A stretch of DNA of 64,000 nucleotides. It comes from Hydractinia symbiolongicarpus. Taxonomy: Eukaryota > Cnidaria > Hydrozoa > Anthoathecata > Hydractiniidae. Below the pieces are notes generated by a model that saw only the letters and a list, made by a program, of their open reading frames with translations, searched no databases and was not told the DNA's origin. Numbering within the stretch: the stretch's first letter is position 1; each line of letters starts with the position of its first letter. Shown in pieces: positions 1 to 11,034 of the stretch. The stretch is from assembly GCF_029227915.1 (NCBI RefSeq), contig NC_079875.1, forward strand, positions 30,160,001 through 30,224,000, read 5' to 3'. Both the position numbers and the translations under genes were made by a program.

Positions 1-640
1 ATACGCAAACTACATTGCAAATATTATTGACGCATTTTTTTATATCCGCATTAATTTATGTCCTTTAGGTAGTTAATTGTTCAGTTGCATTCATCATTTT
101 AACCAGATAAAGATATATATACCTTAAATAAAACTCAAAAGATTCTTTGAAATGAATGGAAATCATCCAGCAGCTAATGTTCATTTGTTGCATTGATGGA
201 ATGTAGTTGTACCCCTCTGGATTATTTTTATTCACACCGACAGAAATATTTAGAACAAAATCGAATTTACGTTGTTACATAACGTTTTCGAAACGTCATT
301 ACTAACTTCAATTAAATGTTTGAATACTTACATTACTTAGTCTTGCTGTAAATCATGCTTTTTTACTTTTTGTTTTCTTCTCTTTCGGCCCTTCGTTTTC
401 CTTATCATTGTGTACTCTATAATAATTTATTAATATTTCTTAGTCAAAGTTATACTTTTTTCCATTACTTATAGGAAAATATCTCGTCTAACAATATCTG
501 ATGTATGTTCGAGTATTTGTTATTAAAGGGGAGGCGAACAAAAAACTATTTCAAGGCAGCCAGAAAAAAAATTTTAAGCGAGGGAAAAAATATCATAGAT
601 TACTCGAATTATCTTACATTCAGGACATTAATGTGAATAT
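1..640. other. AT-rich DNA, no gene seen
   Basis: I see no supportable coding region, RNA gene or clear repeat here. A short open frame at 501-683 has low-complexity lysine- and phenylalanine-rich content and no recognisable motif. Confidence 0.6.
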
Positions 641-649
641 GCACGCATT

Positions 650-723
650 CCAAAGTCACATTAATAGAGTTATCTTAAGATAACATTTGTTATCTTAAGA
701 TAACTGTATTAATGTGACTTTGG
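650..723. repeat. 74-bp nested perfect palindrome
   Basis: The outer arms (CCAAAGTCACATTAATA at 650-666 and its exact reverse complement ending at 723) enclose two copies of GTTATCTTAAGATAAC (669-684 and 689-704). Each of these 16-mers is itself a perfect palindrome. The whole can fold as one long hairpin or as two cruciform units. It resembles a very short foldback or MITE-like element, but no target duplication is evident. Confidence 0.85.
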
Positions 724-2277
724 TGTACCATACACATCTGCCTAAGTGGATTTCTCCACGGGCCTTATCGACTAGCTAGAAATAATGCTTTACCAGAACA
801 TAATATGGTAGCCTCAGGTTCCTGCGATGTGCGAAACTCTAATTTTAACAGAGCTCCAAGGAAGCCAAAGCCGCACCTGTCCTTTAAAATTTGTGTGCGT
901 TTTCAGAACTGTTTGACACTTTTCTCGTAATATTAGTCCAAGGAAAATTAAATTACAGTTTCTTGTCCACTGCCAACATGCATTTGAAAATTTTGTTTTT
1001 CTAAAATTATAGAAAATTAATGTAAAAATTTTCATTTTACTTTTATATATACTATAAGCCATTTGACAATCATTTTCTTCATTAAACACAGAATCTTCTT
1101 TTATCCTCTTTTTTCCGATCGTGCTATTTTATAATGAAAGACGTCTTTCGGCATAGTTTTTAAAATGGTGTGATTGCAAAATACGCTTGACCTGGTTTGC
1201 CTTACCAAAGAAGTGAATTAAATCCCAGGATGAAGTTAAGGACATATTTTTGTATTTGTGTTAGTCTTATGAAAAATTTTGTGTTGCACCTTAATTTAAG
1301 GATTATGCAAGACATGTATAGTTTCCCCTGCCTGATTTGATAAATGTTGGTTGAAAAAATAACATATAATATATATATATATAATGACATTTTTCTGCAT
1401 GTGTTTTTGATTACGTCTAGGACTGAAAACTGTGATTTAATTTCTCTTGGCCTTGCGTCAATCAAATCCTTAAAAAAAACACTTTTAGAAAGATTTGACC
1501 AGATTCGGAAACTGCCAGCACCTTTGTTGGTATGGTTGGAACTTTTCATTTAAGGATTACTAAAATTGCCTAATTTTTTAGTTTTTACTCACTGATGGAC
1601 TAAGCAATCTTTTATTTGGCGCCTAAATGACTTTAATATCATATATTTATATTTATGTTCACCTGGCTAAAAGGAAAAATAAGGATTTGATTGTTATGAA
1701 TTTGTGAACTGGCCAGAAAAGCCATAAGTATGAGGGCAAGCTTAAGCAAAATTTTAAATTTATACAATTTGTGCTTTCCAAATAAAAAGCAGTGCTTTCA
1801 ATTTTGTTGTCTAATTCTAATAAATTTACCCTGTCAATTTTTTTCCAGGACAACAAAGGCAGTTCTAGATTTAAATTTTAAATTTCTGTTCAACAAACCG
1901 CAACTGTTATGTGGGATTAAACCCATATGAATATGAAGTAAACACTCTGCCAACTGAACTACCAATCCCCAAAAGAAGACAACCCTGAAAGTAAACAGAG
2001 GTGCATGACTTCATTTATTATATCAAGCATATTGTATCTATTAAACACCTTTTGAGAACTCTGTCCCAACAAATGATATATATTTGCAGTTTAGAAGGTT
2101 AGCTCTAAGTATTGCCCCTCAAAGGCACTGGATTTAAATGTATTTAGAAACTTTACTACAAAAAAATTTTCTTTTTCCTTTTAGACTGTGTACAATTGGG
2201 TGAGAGATGTTATCTTTCAATATGTGAGATAAAAAGAAGAAAGCGAAATCTCAAACTGCGTTGTAATTGTTTTTTTG
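724..2277. other. Noncoding, with a short dispersed repeat
   Basis: The stretch at about 741-785 (GTGGATTT, CCACGGGCCTTATC, ACTAG) recurs in the same orientation at about 40656-40690, so it is part of a dispersed repeat family. The open frames at 814-1089, 1202-1553 and 1659-1930 overlap on both strands and show no conserved motif. Otherwise I see nothing. Confidence 0.5.
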
Positions 2278-2589
2278 TCAAAAATGTGAAGCTGTTCTAT
2301 AAATCTTGATAAAGTTAATAAATTGTTTTCGTTTCTGTAGATTGTTTGTTTTTATTGTTTCCCGTAAGTTTTTTAAATTCATTGCAACAGATTCCGTGGC
2401 TTCAAGAAATTGATTTTCATAACTAGTGCCGGTATTTTTACATGAAAAGAACACCACAAGCTGCTTCGTTCGTCTTCTCATCTCCGAAATCGTTAACGCG
2501 AAAATCTCTATAACATTACCTTCGACACGAGTATTAACTTCCGGTTGATATGGCGACCTTACGACGCGCATCCCTTTAATTCGTGACAT
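2278..2589 (-). CDS. Hypothetical small ORF, 103 codons
   Basis: An ATG at 2589 opens a 103-residue frame with a balanced composition. It is rich in basic residues, with MRRRTK near residue 37, a cysteine at 50 and a run QKRKQ near 86. I do not recognise it. It could be the first coding exon of a host gene, or chance. The sequence upstream on the minus strand is AT-rich and shows no clear promoter. Confidence 0.2.
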   Translation of the reverse strand: MSRIKGMRVVRSPYQPEVNTRVEGNVIEIFALTISEMRRRTKQLVVFFSCKNTGTSYENQFLEATESVAMNLKNLRETIKTNNLQKRKQFINFIKIYRTASHF

Positions 2590-2599
2590 TTTCGCACAC

Positions 2600-3640
2600 T
2601 ACGGGTTGTACAACTCAATGTATTGCATATCCTTTAGAATAAGGGTTTTAACTTTATAAAGTATAACTTTGCATGAATTATTGACGCTAACAGCTTCATC
2701 AATTTTGAATTTACGTTACCAATACTGACAATATGGAAATAAATTTCTCAGTAACCGTTTTTGTTTAGTTTCGCGCGATCTAATTTTCTCGCACCTTCTG
2801 AAAAGAAATATTCCGCGCATGTTGAATTTTCGCCAAAAAATCACTACTTTAGCGCAACGAAATGTTGTTGTTCCGCGGTGATTTTATTTAAAACCTCGTC
2901 CCCAGAATTGTTTCTATGTCTATGATATCAGTTTTGTGGCATTCCCATATATCAGCAGCATGAAGATGTTAGCACCTCGCCGTATTGTATCAAAGAGAAA
3001 CAAGAAGCACTAGGGACAACTATTGGCTGGTTTCAATTTTGCTTGCAACTTGCTTAATGCTTCGCAACCTTTTTTTTAATTTCTAGTTGTAGAAGGGTGG
3101 GTTTACTTATGCTAATTATAGCCTTGCAGTATCTAATATAGCACAACAATATCACAAAACCTGAAACAAGATGCGTGAGCAGAATCAGCGTGGACATGAT
3201 AGCCATGATTACGTACATTGTCATTCATTGAAATTTTAACGATCGGGTACTTTGGATTATTCTAAGACGTTACCCTTGGACATATTTCCTGTTGACCACA
3301 TAGGGTTCATATTGGTATAGTGCAGTAGTTTTGCTCATCAAGTACAGGGGACTAACCATTTTCTTGATACATAAAAGGATCCTGTGATGTCAATATCCCA
3401 CTCTTAACCATAGTAACTACAAGACATACCTTCAGTGAACTGTGTTTCATGTATTTCCGTAGCGTCTCAATTTTGCAAGCTAGGTAATCTTGAGAATTTA
3501 GCTAGTTGTCATGCTTCATGGCATTGTATGTCCTAACACGAACGCCATGCGTAAGGTGTTTTAGAGGATTACAAATAGGGCGTTAATATTTTATCTTAGT
3601 GGCAAAACCACTTCCATCATGCTCAGTGCAAAATAACTTA
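2600..3640. other. Noncoding interval, nothing recognised
   Basis: AT-rich DNA with scattered CGCG-containing words. I found no splice-supported exon, tandem repeat or RNA gene. Confidence 0.45.
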
Positions 3641-3661
3641 CGTTTTGCCTTAAGATATAAG

Positions 3662-4010
3662 GTGGCACGACCTTTAAAGGCCAGCGAGGTTGCAGACATG
3701 ATTAAAGATATTTTTAAGACTAGTGCCCTGCGCTATCCCGAAACCTTCCAGTGCGATAATGGTTTCGAAATCTGAGGTGACAAGATTGTTAGAGGGCGAA
3801 GGGGTGAAAATTGCTAGGGCTACCACCAAATATCATCATACGTTTACGGCGTTCGTTGAGTCGTACAACAAAGTGCTTGCGGAAATGGGTGAAACACCTG
3901 TACACTATAGTGAAGAATTTAAATAACACCAAGACTGCAATGATTGGAATGAAACCATCAAAGGCTATGAAGTTGGATGATGTACCACTTGCGAAAAGCG
4001 AAGAATACGC
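3662..4010 (+). pseudogene. Polinton retroviral-like integrase, fragment
   Basis: This is the C-terminal half of a DDE integrase. It opens with VARPL and KASEVA, then FQCDNG (second catalytic Asp in context) and TTKYHHTFTAFVESYN. A TGA at 3772-3774 breaks the frame directly after the DNG motif. The reading continues in two other frames to LYTIVKNLNNTK and the proline-rich end. Compared with the copy at 53.4 kb, about 19 codons are missing between VLAE and WVKHLYT. The residues give clear family membership, and the copy is dead. Confidence 0.75.
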
Positions 4011-4040
4011 AACCGGAGTAAGGTTTAACTTTTGATGGGT

Positions 4041-4705
4041 TTACAAACAGTAATAGCAGTCCCTTCCAACTCTTGGCAATAGTATCGATTTGTAAATTGT
4101 AACTCTTTCGAAAGGGAGAACGAATTGACTATACCGTGATGCCATAGCACCTGCGAGGCCCTCGTGATTTACCTTATCATATTCCAGTGCAACATTAGTG
4201 ACTTTGTAGGTAGCATCTGCCGCTTTGGCTGTAGTAGACCCTGAAGTTGCTGTACCCTCATCCTTAATGACATCCCCATGCGGCGAAAAATAGAAAACAA
4301 ATTGCAATCTGTCGTGTGACCAGGTTGATAGAAGGGTAGGTCTCTTACTAGTTCAAAAAATTTTCCGAGCAGTATACAAAAGGTATTACCATAAGCTGCG
4401 GGGATCGCTTTTTCTTCAATATTACCCGCATGATCAGTAGCTTTTACCTGTGGGGCGCAGATCGTACTATTATTTGGATTGATCCCTTCCTGGATCAGGG
4501 TGTTCTCACATTCAAATTTCGATATCCAGAGATCGCGATAGACAGCGAACACTCTATAGTCGTTAATGCTTTGAATTTTATGACCATTGAGTACAATGTT
4601 AAGGTTCTGTACCAGACTTTTACCAATATTGTTCATGATAGTACGTTTTGTATTGCTGCCAGTTAGTTCCAGATCAAATAATAGTCGACTTTCAGGAAAT
4701 ATCAC
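4041..4705 (-). pseudogene. Polinton major capsid protein-like, fragment
   Basis: The reading starts in VIFPESRLLFDLEL and runs through NNIGKSLVQNLNIVLNG and YRDLW. A one-base shift near 4300-4310 moves the remainder (ALEYDKVNHEGLA, then FVLPFERV) to another frame. The pattern of a neutral strand-rich core, a ...RDLW motif and a later LEY block matches the Polinton double-jelly-roll capsid protein (F54H12.2-like family). Both termini are missing; the open frame begins at GTG, not a real start. Assignment is by family resemblance. Confidence 0.6.
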
Positions 4706-4747
4706 ATCATTCTGTCCCTGTTATTAGATGATTTTTTGTTAAAATAA

Positions 4748-5190
4748 ATGGCTTATAATCCAGGTTATGAAGATGACGGCGGTTTTACACGTGAGTTTGG
4801 AGAACTTTCACGGCCTGGGACCAGTGCAACGTCAGCACCGGAAGAACGATAGATGCAAGGGGAGGGTACAAAACTAAGCTAGAGAAAAAAGCTTAAAAGG
4901 TCTAAGATCGACGACCTTTACAAACATCTTGAGGAGGCACTAGGGCAGCCAAATGTGTGACATTATGATGATTTTGAGAAGAAGAAGTATATCTTTGACG
5001 ATGTAGATATAACCTACTCTGTGTATAAAAAAAGAACGGCGAGTTGCGATTTTCTGGGTTGGTAAAAAGGACGTTAGGAAGCACACACTAGCGAGATATT
5101 GGATTCACGGAGTATATTACACCCACCAAATTGCAATTGCTACCGCTGTTGCTCTTGTTGTAGGTTACAGCAGTAGTAGGAAAGGGAAAA
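4748..5190 (+). pseudogene. Degenerate Polinton-associated ORF, function unknown
   Basis: Starting at an ATG at 4748, the reading MAYNPGYEDDGGFTREFGEL continues through several in-frame stops into acidic/basic text (KIDDLYKHLEEALGQP, then FDDVDITYSVYKKR). The location between two capsid-type fragments suggests a Polinton gene. I cannot assign a function. Confidence 0.35.
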
Positions 5191-5212
5191 AATCATAAAA
5201 TATTAGTCTAAT

Positions 5213-6010
5213 TTGTTGATCAAACACGCTAGACTATATTTGTACTTACCTAAGCCAGATGTAAAGCAAAATAACACTATTCCGGTTGTAATCAACGCAG
5301 CATTGGCGTCATTGTGTTTCTCTGCCTCTATTACCCTGTGCTTTTCGTGCTTAGTGGGTGTTGCTGTCACAGTCTGCAACTCTACCTTGTACTCCTGCTT
5401 AGCCGCTAGATGCTTTGCTGGCTCTTTTAACGGAGTGCGCCTTAGCTTTTCACAATAGGCTTATCTTGTATAGATCAACTTAAACCCCAAAGATCACCGT
5501 TGCGGGCGCGATCAGGACGTTGTTATTATAACCCTGAATTTTACCGATACGTAGATTCATATCTGATGGTAACATGTACACGCATGGCATTATAGCAAAA
5601 TTACCTGGGGTTCTAGCATATTGAAGCACTTCTTAAAAATGTTTTATATCTGATCCTATATTCTCTACTTGCTGCGTCATACATTCAAATTTTTGTACCA
5701 GGATTTGTCTCGCTGTATAGTTGTCTGCACCGGAACCTCGTAAGGATGCTTTTGCTGCAGACTGTGACCCAAGTAACAAGACCACGTAGACACGAATACT
5801 TTCACTCAATTATGTCAAACCCTCTGCTGTTAGCCCTTGTCTTGTTGGCATAAAAGATTTTGCATAATCCCCGAACCGTTGGTGAGGGAAGAACCTACTG
5901 CATTAAATTTATACAGACCATGGGGATCTGCACCGTATTCGCGACATTTGCAATCCGTGTTCAGATTGATCATTGAATTGGTTAGGAATTAAAAATACCA
6001 ACAACTTGAG
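5213..6010 (-). pseudogene. Polinton capsid-accessory-like fragments
   Basis: Two minus-strand pieces are visible. One ends near 5486 and reads MLPSDMNLRIGKIQGYNNN, then APATVIFGV and a stop. Its upstream part (LNTDCKCREYGADPHGLYKF near 5970-5880) is interrupted by stops. The other, 5213-5458, has no ATG and reads a lysine-rich stretch followed by a hydrophobic segment (ALITTGIVLFCF), so it could be a membrane-anchored or core-like peptide. A penton-like minor capsid gene is my best guess for the first piece. Confidence 0.3.
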
Positions 6011-6084
6011 CCATATAAGTATGTGATGTATGTAATGTAAACATATCTTATCAGATTATTTCAAAAATTTCTGTCGCCCCTCCT

Positions 6085-6246
6085 CCCTCCCCCCCCCCCC
6101 TCCTGCGCCATAGCGGTTAAAATCAACATTTATCGGGTAAAGGGACACACACAACTTATGGGACACACACAACTTATGGGACACACACAACTTATGGGAC
6201 ACACACAACTTATGGGACACACACAACTTATGGGACACACACAGAG
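6085..6246. repeat. Poly-C tract and 18-bp tandem repeat
   Basis: A CT/C-rich tract (about 6077-6105) is followed from 6142 by five full copies and one partial copy of the 18-bp unit GGGACACACACAACTTAT. Because 18 is a multiple of 3, the minus strand shows a periodic CVSHKL peptide. This is a satellite by-product, not a gene. Confidence 0.95.
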
Positions 6247-6249
6247 ATA

Positions 6250-7440
6250 GCATTTGTTGTATTTAACAAATTATCAGCCAACTCATGTGCTTTTGTTAGG
6301 AACGCACGTAAAGAAATGTCAAGATTTGCGGATTTTTTTATTTAATATATCGCTACTAATAATTAAATTCTAACCGCAACATAAAAAATCTAGTCCATGA
6401 CAATTTAACAAAACTCGACATAAAACAGTATCCAATTGTCCCATAACGCGTACTGACACTTGTGTCTTCTGTGTATAGAAAATTCGAGTACAAATTTAGT
6501 AGCAAATCTATCACTTTATAAAATTAAGAACAAAGTAACAAGAAGCAAAAACACAATGTATCAAATTTGTGTATCATTTGTCCCCACAATACAGGATTTT
6601 AATAAGTGCATGACACACAAAATGGCCCATAAGTTTGCACACAGACACAGACACAACTTATGGGGACACTGCTTGTAAACTGGATAAATAACCTTATTTT
6701 GCAGTTTAAAATTGTTTTTAAGGAAAATGTATTATGGGCCAGAGAAATTTGTCCCACAGTGCAGCAGGTCCCCATAGCGTTAGTTCGCAACGCACAGAAG
6801 TCCCCAAAAGTCGTATACACGCAAACACACACACATACCTACATGAACCGAGTTGTGGGCACCCATCAGTTGTACACATATGTTGTGGGGAAAAAGTGGC
6901 TAAAAAATTGTGTCAAATTTTTGCAGTGTAAAAAAGAATTAAAAACTGTCTTCACTGTCTTCGGTATGATGATAAAATAATCACAGTGCACCTATTGCGC
7001 CCATCAAAACCATACTTTACCAAATTATTGTTAATTTGTCCCCAAAACATTGATCTTGCGAAGTGACACAAAATTGACCCCATAACGTCTTTTTTAAAAC
7101 AAATATCCTTTATTTTTGCGCTAATTTGTTAATTTTTGTTGAGCATGTCCAAATAACTTCGATGTTGTGAAATCATTGAACTTTGACAAAAAATTGTGAT
7201 CATATGAGAGTGACCTAGGTCATCTAACTATCGGGCAGAAAATAGTTGAAATCAACGTTTGTCCAGTGGAGATCGTAATTTGAATTGAAAACAACCTAGT
7301 TTCTTATGAAATTTAAACCTTAGATATTTTATCGAATCATTATGATTTTTCTACGACATTTGGATGGTAAAGTTCATTCACGGAACTTCACCGAAGGTGT
7401 TTGTCACCACAAAATAGGCATCACTTAAAATAAAATTGAC
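6250..7440. other. Noncoding, scattered GTCCCC/GGGGAC words
   Basis: No gene is recognised. Scattered copies of GTCCCC(A)TAA and its complement TTATGGGGAC (for example near 6655-6665, 7033-7042 and 7076-7085) link this stretch with the 18-bp array before it and the 35-bp array after it. Confidence 0.5.
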
Positions 7441-7443
7441 CCC

Positions 7444-7998
7444 ATAAGGCGAGTATCATTCAAATCAAGTTTGTCCCCATAAAGTGGGTGTCATTCAAAT
7501 CAAGTTTGTCCCCACAAAGTGGGTGTCATTCAAATCAAGTTTGTCCCCACAAAGTGGGTGTCATTCAAATCAAGTTTGTCCCCATAAAGTGGGTGCCATT
7601 CAAATCAAGTTTGTCCCCACAAAGTGGGTGTCATTCAAATCAAGTTTGTCCCCATAAAGTGGGTGCCATTCAAATCACGTTTGTCCCCACAAAGTGGGTG
7701 TCATTCAAATCAAGTTTGTCCCCACAAAGTGGGTGTCATTCAAATCAAGTTTGTCCCCATAAAGTGGGTGACATTCAAATCGAGTTTGTCCCCACAAAGT
7801 GGGTGTCATTCAAATCAAGTTTGTCCCCATAAAGTGGGTGCCATTCAAACCAAGTTTGTCCCCATAAAGTGGGTGTCATTCAAATCAAGTTTGTCCCCAT
7901 AAAGTGGGTGTCATTCAAATCACATTTGTCCCCATAAAGTGGGTGTCATTCAAATCAAGTTTGTCCCCATAAAGTGGGTATCATTCAAATCAAATTTG
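7444..7998. repeat. 35-bp satellite array, about 15-16 copies
   Basis: The unit is GTGGGTGTCATTCAAATCAA plus GTTTGTCCCC(A)(T/C)AAA, with an exact 35-bp spacing (GTGGGTG at 7484, 7519, 7554 and so on). Copies differ mainly at CATAA/CACAA and at T/C in GTGTC/GTGCC. With a 35-bp unit, all three frames are read in turn, which gives artificial open frames of about 100 codons. Confidence 0.95.
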
Positions 7999-8049
7999 TC
8001 CGAACAGACGGGTATCAATAAAAATGAACTTGTCCCTATATGTTGGATA

Positions 8050-9080
8050 TCAATTATTTCTCAAAATGCATCATAACCAGACCCGATCCCTGCACTTCAT
8101 GCCTAGTTTGTTGGAGCGCCCTTGATAAAAAAGGTTCAATCTTTATCAAAAAAGGGGCTGGGATCGAGTTTGCTTTAGTACAAAACATAGGAACTGAGTG
8201 TTTGACATTTTTTACATAAATAATTGTTTTACGATGTAAATACCGCACTGAGCAATAAAGAATGTAGAGCCCTTTTTCCTCCTGTAAATTTCTTCGAAAT
8301 TCGTTAATCTCGAAAGTTTATTCCCGCGAAACTTCCAAAAATATGTCAACCGCGAAAGTTTGTTTGCGCAAAATGTAAAAAAATTCGCGGTTGGTTCGAA
8401 CCGTGAAAGTTTCTTCCCGCGACAGTCTGTTCTTTTAAAGTAATCACTAAACGTTGTTTAACTGCTTGGATAAACCCGTGTGTTTTTCGTGAAAGTTGCT
8501 AAACTCGATCAACGGTACTCCGGAAAAACTAAGCAAAAGTTGCTGAGATCGAGATAAGGTTGTTGAATAACACTCTGTCGACTGTTATGAAATGTTGATT
8601 AATCCAACCTTATTCCTGGGGCTACTTCATTGCTTTCTGATATCGTAGCAGCACTCTGAAATTTCTCCACCCTCATATGAAAAAAAAAGTCTGGGGACGA
8701 GCTTGTTAACGTATTTCCACGAATAAATGGCCGTGAGGCGCTTATTATTAAATCCAGCATTGTAGGTGATATTGACTGAATGCAGAATTTTGTAATGAGT
8801 CCTGCTGAAAAAAGCTGGGAATGAGGTTGGTGTCCTGGTGTCTTCTTTATCTCAAATGTTGCCACACCACATAATCCACCCTACTCTCATAAATCGTGGC
8901 TGTCGAAGAGATATCGGCAAATTGTTTGATTCTACTGCTTCTTTCAGGATTTAGAAAACATCGCATGCGAAAGATAAGTTAAGTGTTGCAGAGGTAAAGG
9001 AACGAGGTTATTCGTCACATGAATTTGTGTGAGAACGTGCAAACCTTCACTAGGATACTCATAGAACGCCCGCTCTCGCT
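8050..9080. other. Noncoding, CGCGAAA-rich repeat patch
   Basis: 8290-8430 holds several CCGCGAAAGTTT / TTCCCGCGAAA words in both orientations, which suggests a decayed MITE-type repeat. Short words of the same kind occur near 29126-29140. The open frames at 8054-8248 and 8599-8865 on the minus strand have no recognisable motif. Confidence 0.4.
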
Positions 9081-9084
9081 ATGT

Positions 9085-9655
9085 TCTATATTAACAAACA
9101 ACTTCGTCTCACGTTCTATATATTATTGTCGTAAAAGTCATAAGCGAGGCATTTAAAAGAGACTAGTGTCTCATATATTTGCGATTTTTTGTATTGATAC
9201 AAGATAATTGTAGTTCAGGGACGGCAACCTCGTCCCAGGTTCTATATATTTTAGCTGTGGAATTAATAAACGAGGTATTTAAAATGACGAGTGTCTCGGG
9301 TATTTGTAATTTTTCGTATTGATACAGGATAATTGTAAATTAGGGTCAACAACCTCGTTTCAGGTTCTTATATTTTAGCAGTAAAATTGATAAACGAGGC
9401 ATTTAGAAGAGACGAGTGTCTCATATATTTGCGATTTTTTGTGTTGATATAGGATAATTGTACTTTAGGGAGAATAACCTCGTTTCAGATTTTTTTTATC
9501 TTAGCCGAAAAATTGATAAACGAGGTATTTAAAAGAGACGAGTGTCTCATATATTTGGAACTTTTTATATTGATACAAGATAATTGTTACTTAGAAACGA
9601 CAACCTCGTCTCACGTTCTATATATTATTGTCGTAAATTTCATAAGCGAGGCATT
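9085..9655. repeat. ~125-bp satellite array, left part
   Basis: Diverged units carry GACGAGTGTCTCATATATTTG, GATACAGGATAATTGTA, CAACCTCGT and AACGAGGCATTTAAAAG. Marker positions 9161, 9286, 9411 and 9537 give a 125-126 bp period. The array stops inside a unit, exactly at CGAGGCATTT (about 9655), where a LINE begins, and resumes at 11035. Confidence 0.9.
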
Positions 9656-10312
9656 TGATTCTGACCGAAGCTATCTTTGTCGTTGTGCTGGTATGTCAAT
9701 CGAGCAGGAAGAAAATGTTAAGTTACTTGGCATTCAATTCGATCAAAATCTATCATGGACCTGCCATATAAACAATGTTATAAAATCCTCGCACTCAACA
9801 CTACGTGCTCTACGAAAGTTTAGTCGTTTCACACCTTCCATGTACGCAAAACCTTGGCGGAAACGTTGATCTTATCAAGGATAAGTTACGGTAATGTTGT
9901 CTTCTCGCAAATACCTGATTATCTGATATGTCGGCTACAAAAGATCCAAAACATGGCTGCTGGTTACGTTCTCCGCCGTTATGCTAATCTGCAAGAAGTC
10001 ACGAATCTAAAATGGCTTCCCGTAAAAGAACATATTGAATTCAGTATAAGTAAACTTGTACACAAATCGAGAATTGATAACAACCATCCAAGCTATCTAA
10101 ACGTAGAGTTTGTTGTACCAACACGAAATTTGAGATCTTCTACGAAGGAGCCTCTTGTTAAAAATGTTGGAAATGGCACCTTTCAAAACCAAGCACGGTG
10201 TTACGATGAAATCCCGGATAGTATAAAAATTATTGAAACTCTAGAAAAATTTACTAAAGAAGCAAAACAATTTTATCTAAATAAGGCAGTCGCTAGAGTC
10301 TTGTCTGTTTGA
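9656..10312 (+). pseudogene. LINE reverse transcriptase C-terminus (L2/CR1-like)
   Basis: The first frame carries EENVKLLGIQFDQNLSWTCH, the conserved strand after the RT palm. One base is shifted near 9850. The second frame then reads TLILSRISYGNVVF, LQKIQNMAAGYVLR and LKWLPVKEHIEFSI, the usual thumb region of CR1/L2-type RTs, and ends at 10310-10312. The catalytic palm and endonuclease are absent through 5' truncation. Confidence 0.8.
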
Positions 10313-10464
10313 ATTCTGTTCGCCGAAGTTTTGGTGCCAATATTCTATCGACCTGTTCACAATCTACCCTTACTCATTTTCAGCTTGTGTTTACTTTTGC
10401 CTTTTCTCCTTTTGCGACTAGCCAAGTATATATATGAAATATTTTTTTTTTTTTTTTTTTTCAT

Positions 10465-10955
10465 AATTCAATTAGTTTATTTTATATTTTCTTACTTCCA
10501 AGGCCATTTATCGTTTTCTCTGGGTTTTTTTTTTCTAGTTACTCCTATCTAGGTTGATTCCAATATCGTCTCTATTTATCTTGTCGATTCGAGTGTTTCA
10601 ATTTCTTTCGAGCCTTTCAAGTTTATTTTTAATTTTGCTTTTCATCGCGGTTTTTATAATGTATATATATAAAAAGATAATATTTTTTTGAACAATTATT
10701 TATTCTTTATTTATAGTTTATTTATATTTTCCTTACTTCCAAGGCCATTTATCGTTTTCTCTGCTTTTTGTCTAGTTACAATTTAGGTTGATTCCATATA
10801 TCGTTTCTTAATTTCTCGTCGATTCGAGCGTTTCAATTTCTTTCAAGCCTTTTCAGTTTTTTCTCATCGCGGTTTTCTTTTTTATTTAATGTATATAAAA
10901 AATTTATTTTTTGAACACTTATTTATTCTTAATCTATAATTTTTTTCATTTTTAT
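10465..10955 (+). repeat. ~241-bp duplication in the LINE 3' UTR
   Basis: ACTTCCAAGGCCATTTATCG at 10494 recurs at 10735. The following text (TTTTCTCTG, CTAGTTAC, TAGGTTGATTCCA, TCGATTCGAG, TTTCAATTTC) repeats in the same order. Two diverged direct copies therefore sit in the 3' UTR. Poly-T at 10443-10461 precedes the first copy. Confidence 0.9.
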
Positions 10956-11034
10956 ATTTCATTTTAGGGAGAAGAACAATTTTGTACAAAATTGAACCCA
11001 AATAAATGTTAATAATAATAATAATAATAATAAT

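Larger units (their letters stand above)
3640..6020. mobile_element. Polinton/Maverick remnant A
   Basis: Four decayed coding fragments of Polinton type lie side by side: an integrase piece on + (3662-4010), a major-capsid-type piece on - (4041-4705), an unassigned piece on + (4748-5190) and capsid-accessory-like pieces on - (5213-6010). Polintons normally span 15-20 kb with DNA polymerase B, integrase, packaging ATPase, protease and capsid genes. This is therefore a short internal remnant without terminal inverted repeats. The integrase fragment is homologous to the one at 53.1-54.1 kb. Confidence 0.7.
9656..11034 (+). mobile_element. 5'-truncated LINE with (AAT)8 tail
   Basis: The insertion sits within a satellite unit: the left flank ends ...GGCATTT and the right flank continues (A)TTTAAAAGAG, so a 4-bp ATTT duplication is possible. 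It contains the C-terminal part of a reverse transcriptase frame, a 3' UTR with an internal duplication, and a terminal (AAT)8 at 11011-11034. An (AAT)n end is typical of CR1/L2-type LINEs in invertebrates. Confidence 0.85.

Noticed and set aside
4430-4666. Plus-strand frame opposite the capsid fragment
   Set aside because: Shadow of the minus-strand capsid-like reading.
5213-5458. Plus-strand frame with hydrophobic, cysteine-rich product
   Set aside because: The minus strand gives a better, lysine-rich Polinton-context reading, so the plus frame is a shadow.
6056-6253. CVSHKL-repeat open frame on the minus strand
   Set aside because: By-product of the 18-bp tandem repeat; the period is a multiple of three.
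7488-7902. Open frames of 92-114 codons with repeated peptide SLSPQSGCHSNQVCPHK
   Set aside because: They are translation of the 35-bp satellite in all three frames; period and sequence explain them fully.
7444-7998. Possible CRISPR-like array
   Set aside because: Units are contiguous, with no unique spacers; it is a satellite in eukaryotic DNA.
10443-10461. Poly-T as an inverted poly-A tail
   Set aside because: It lies inside the 3' UTR of a plus-strand LINE whose real tail is (AAT)8; a T-run of this length is common in this window.
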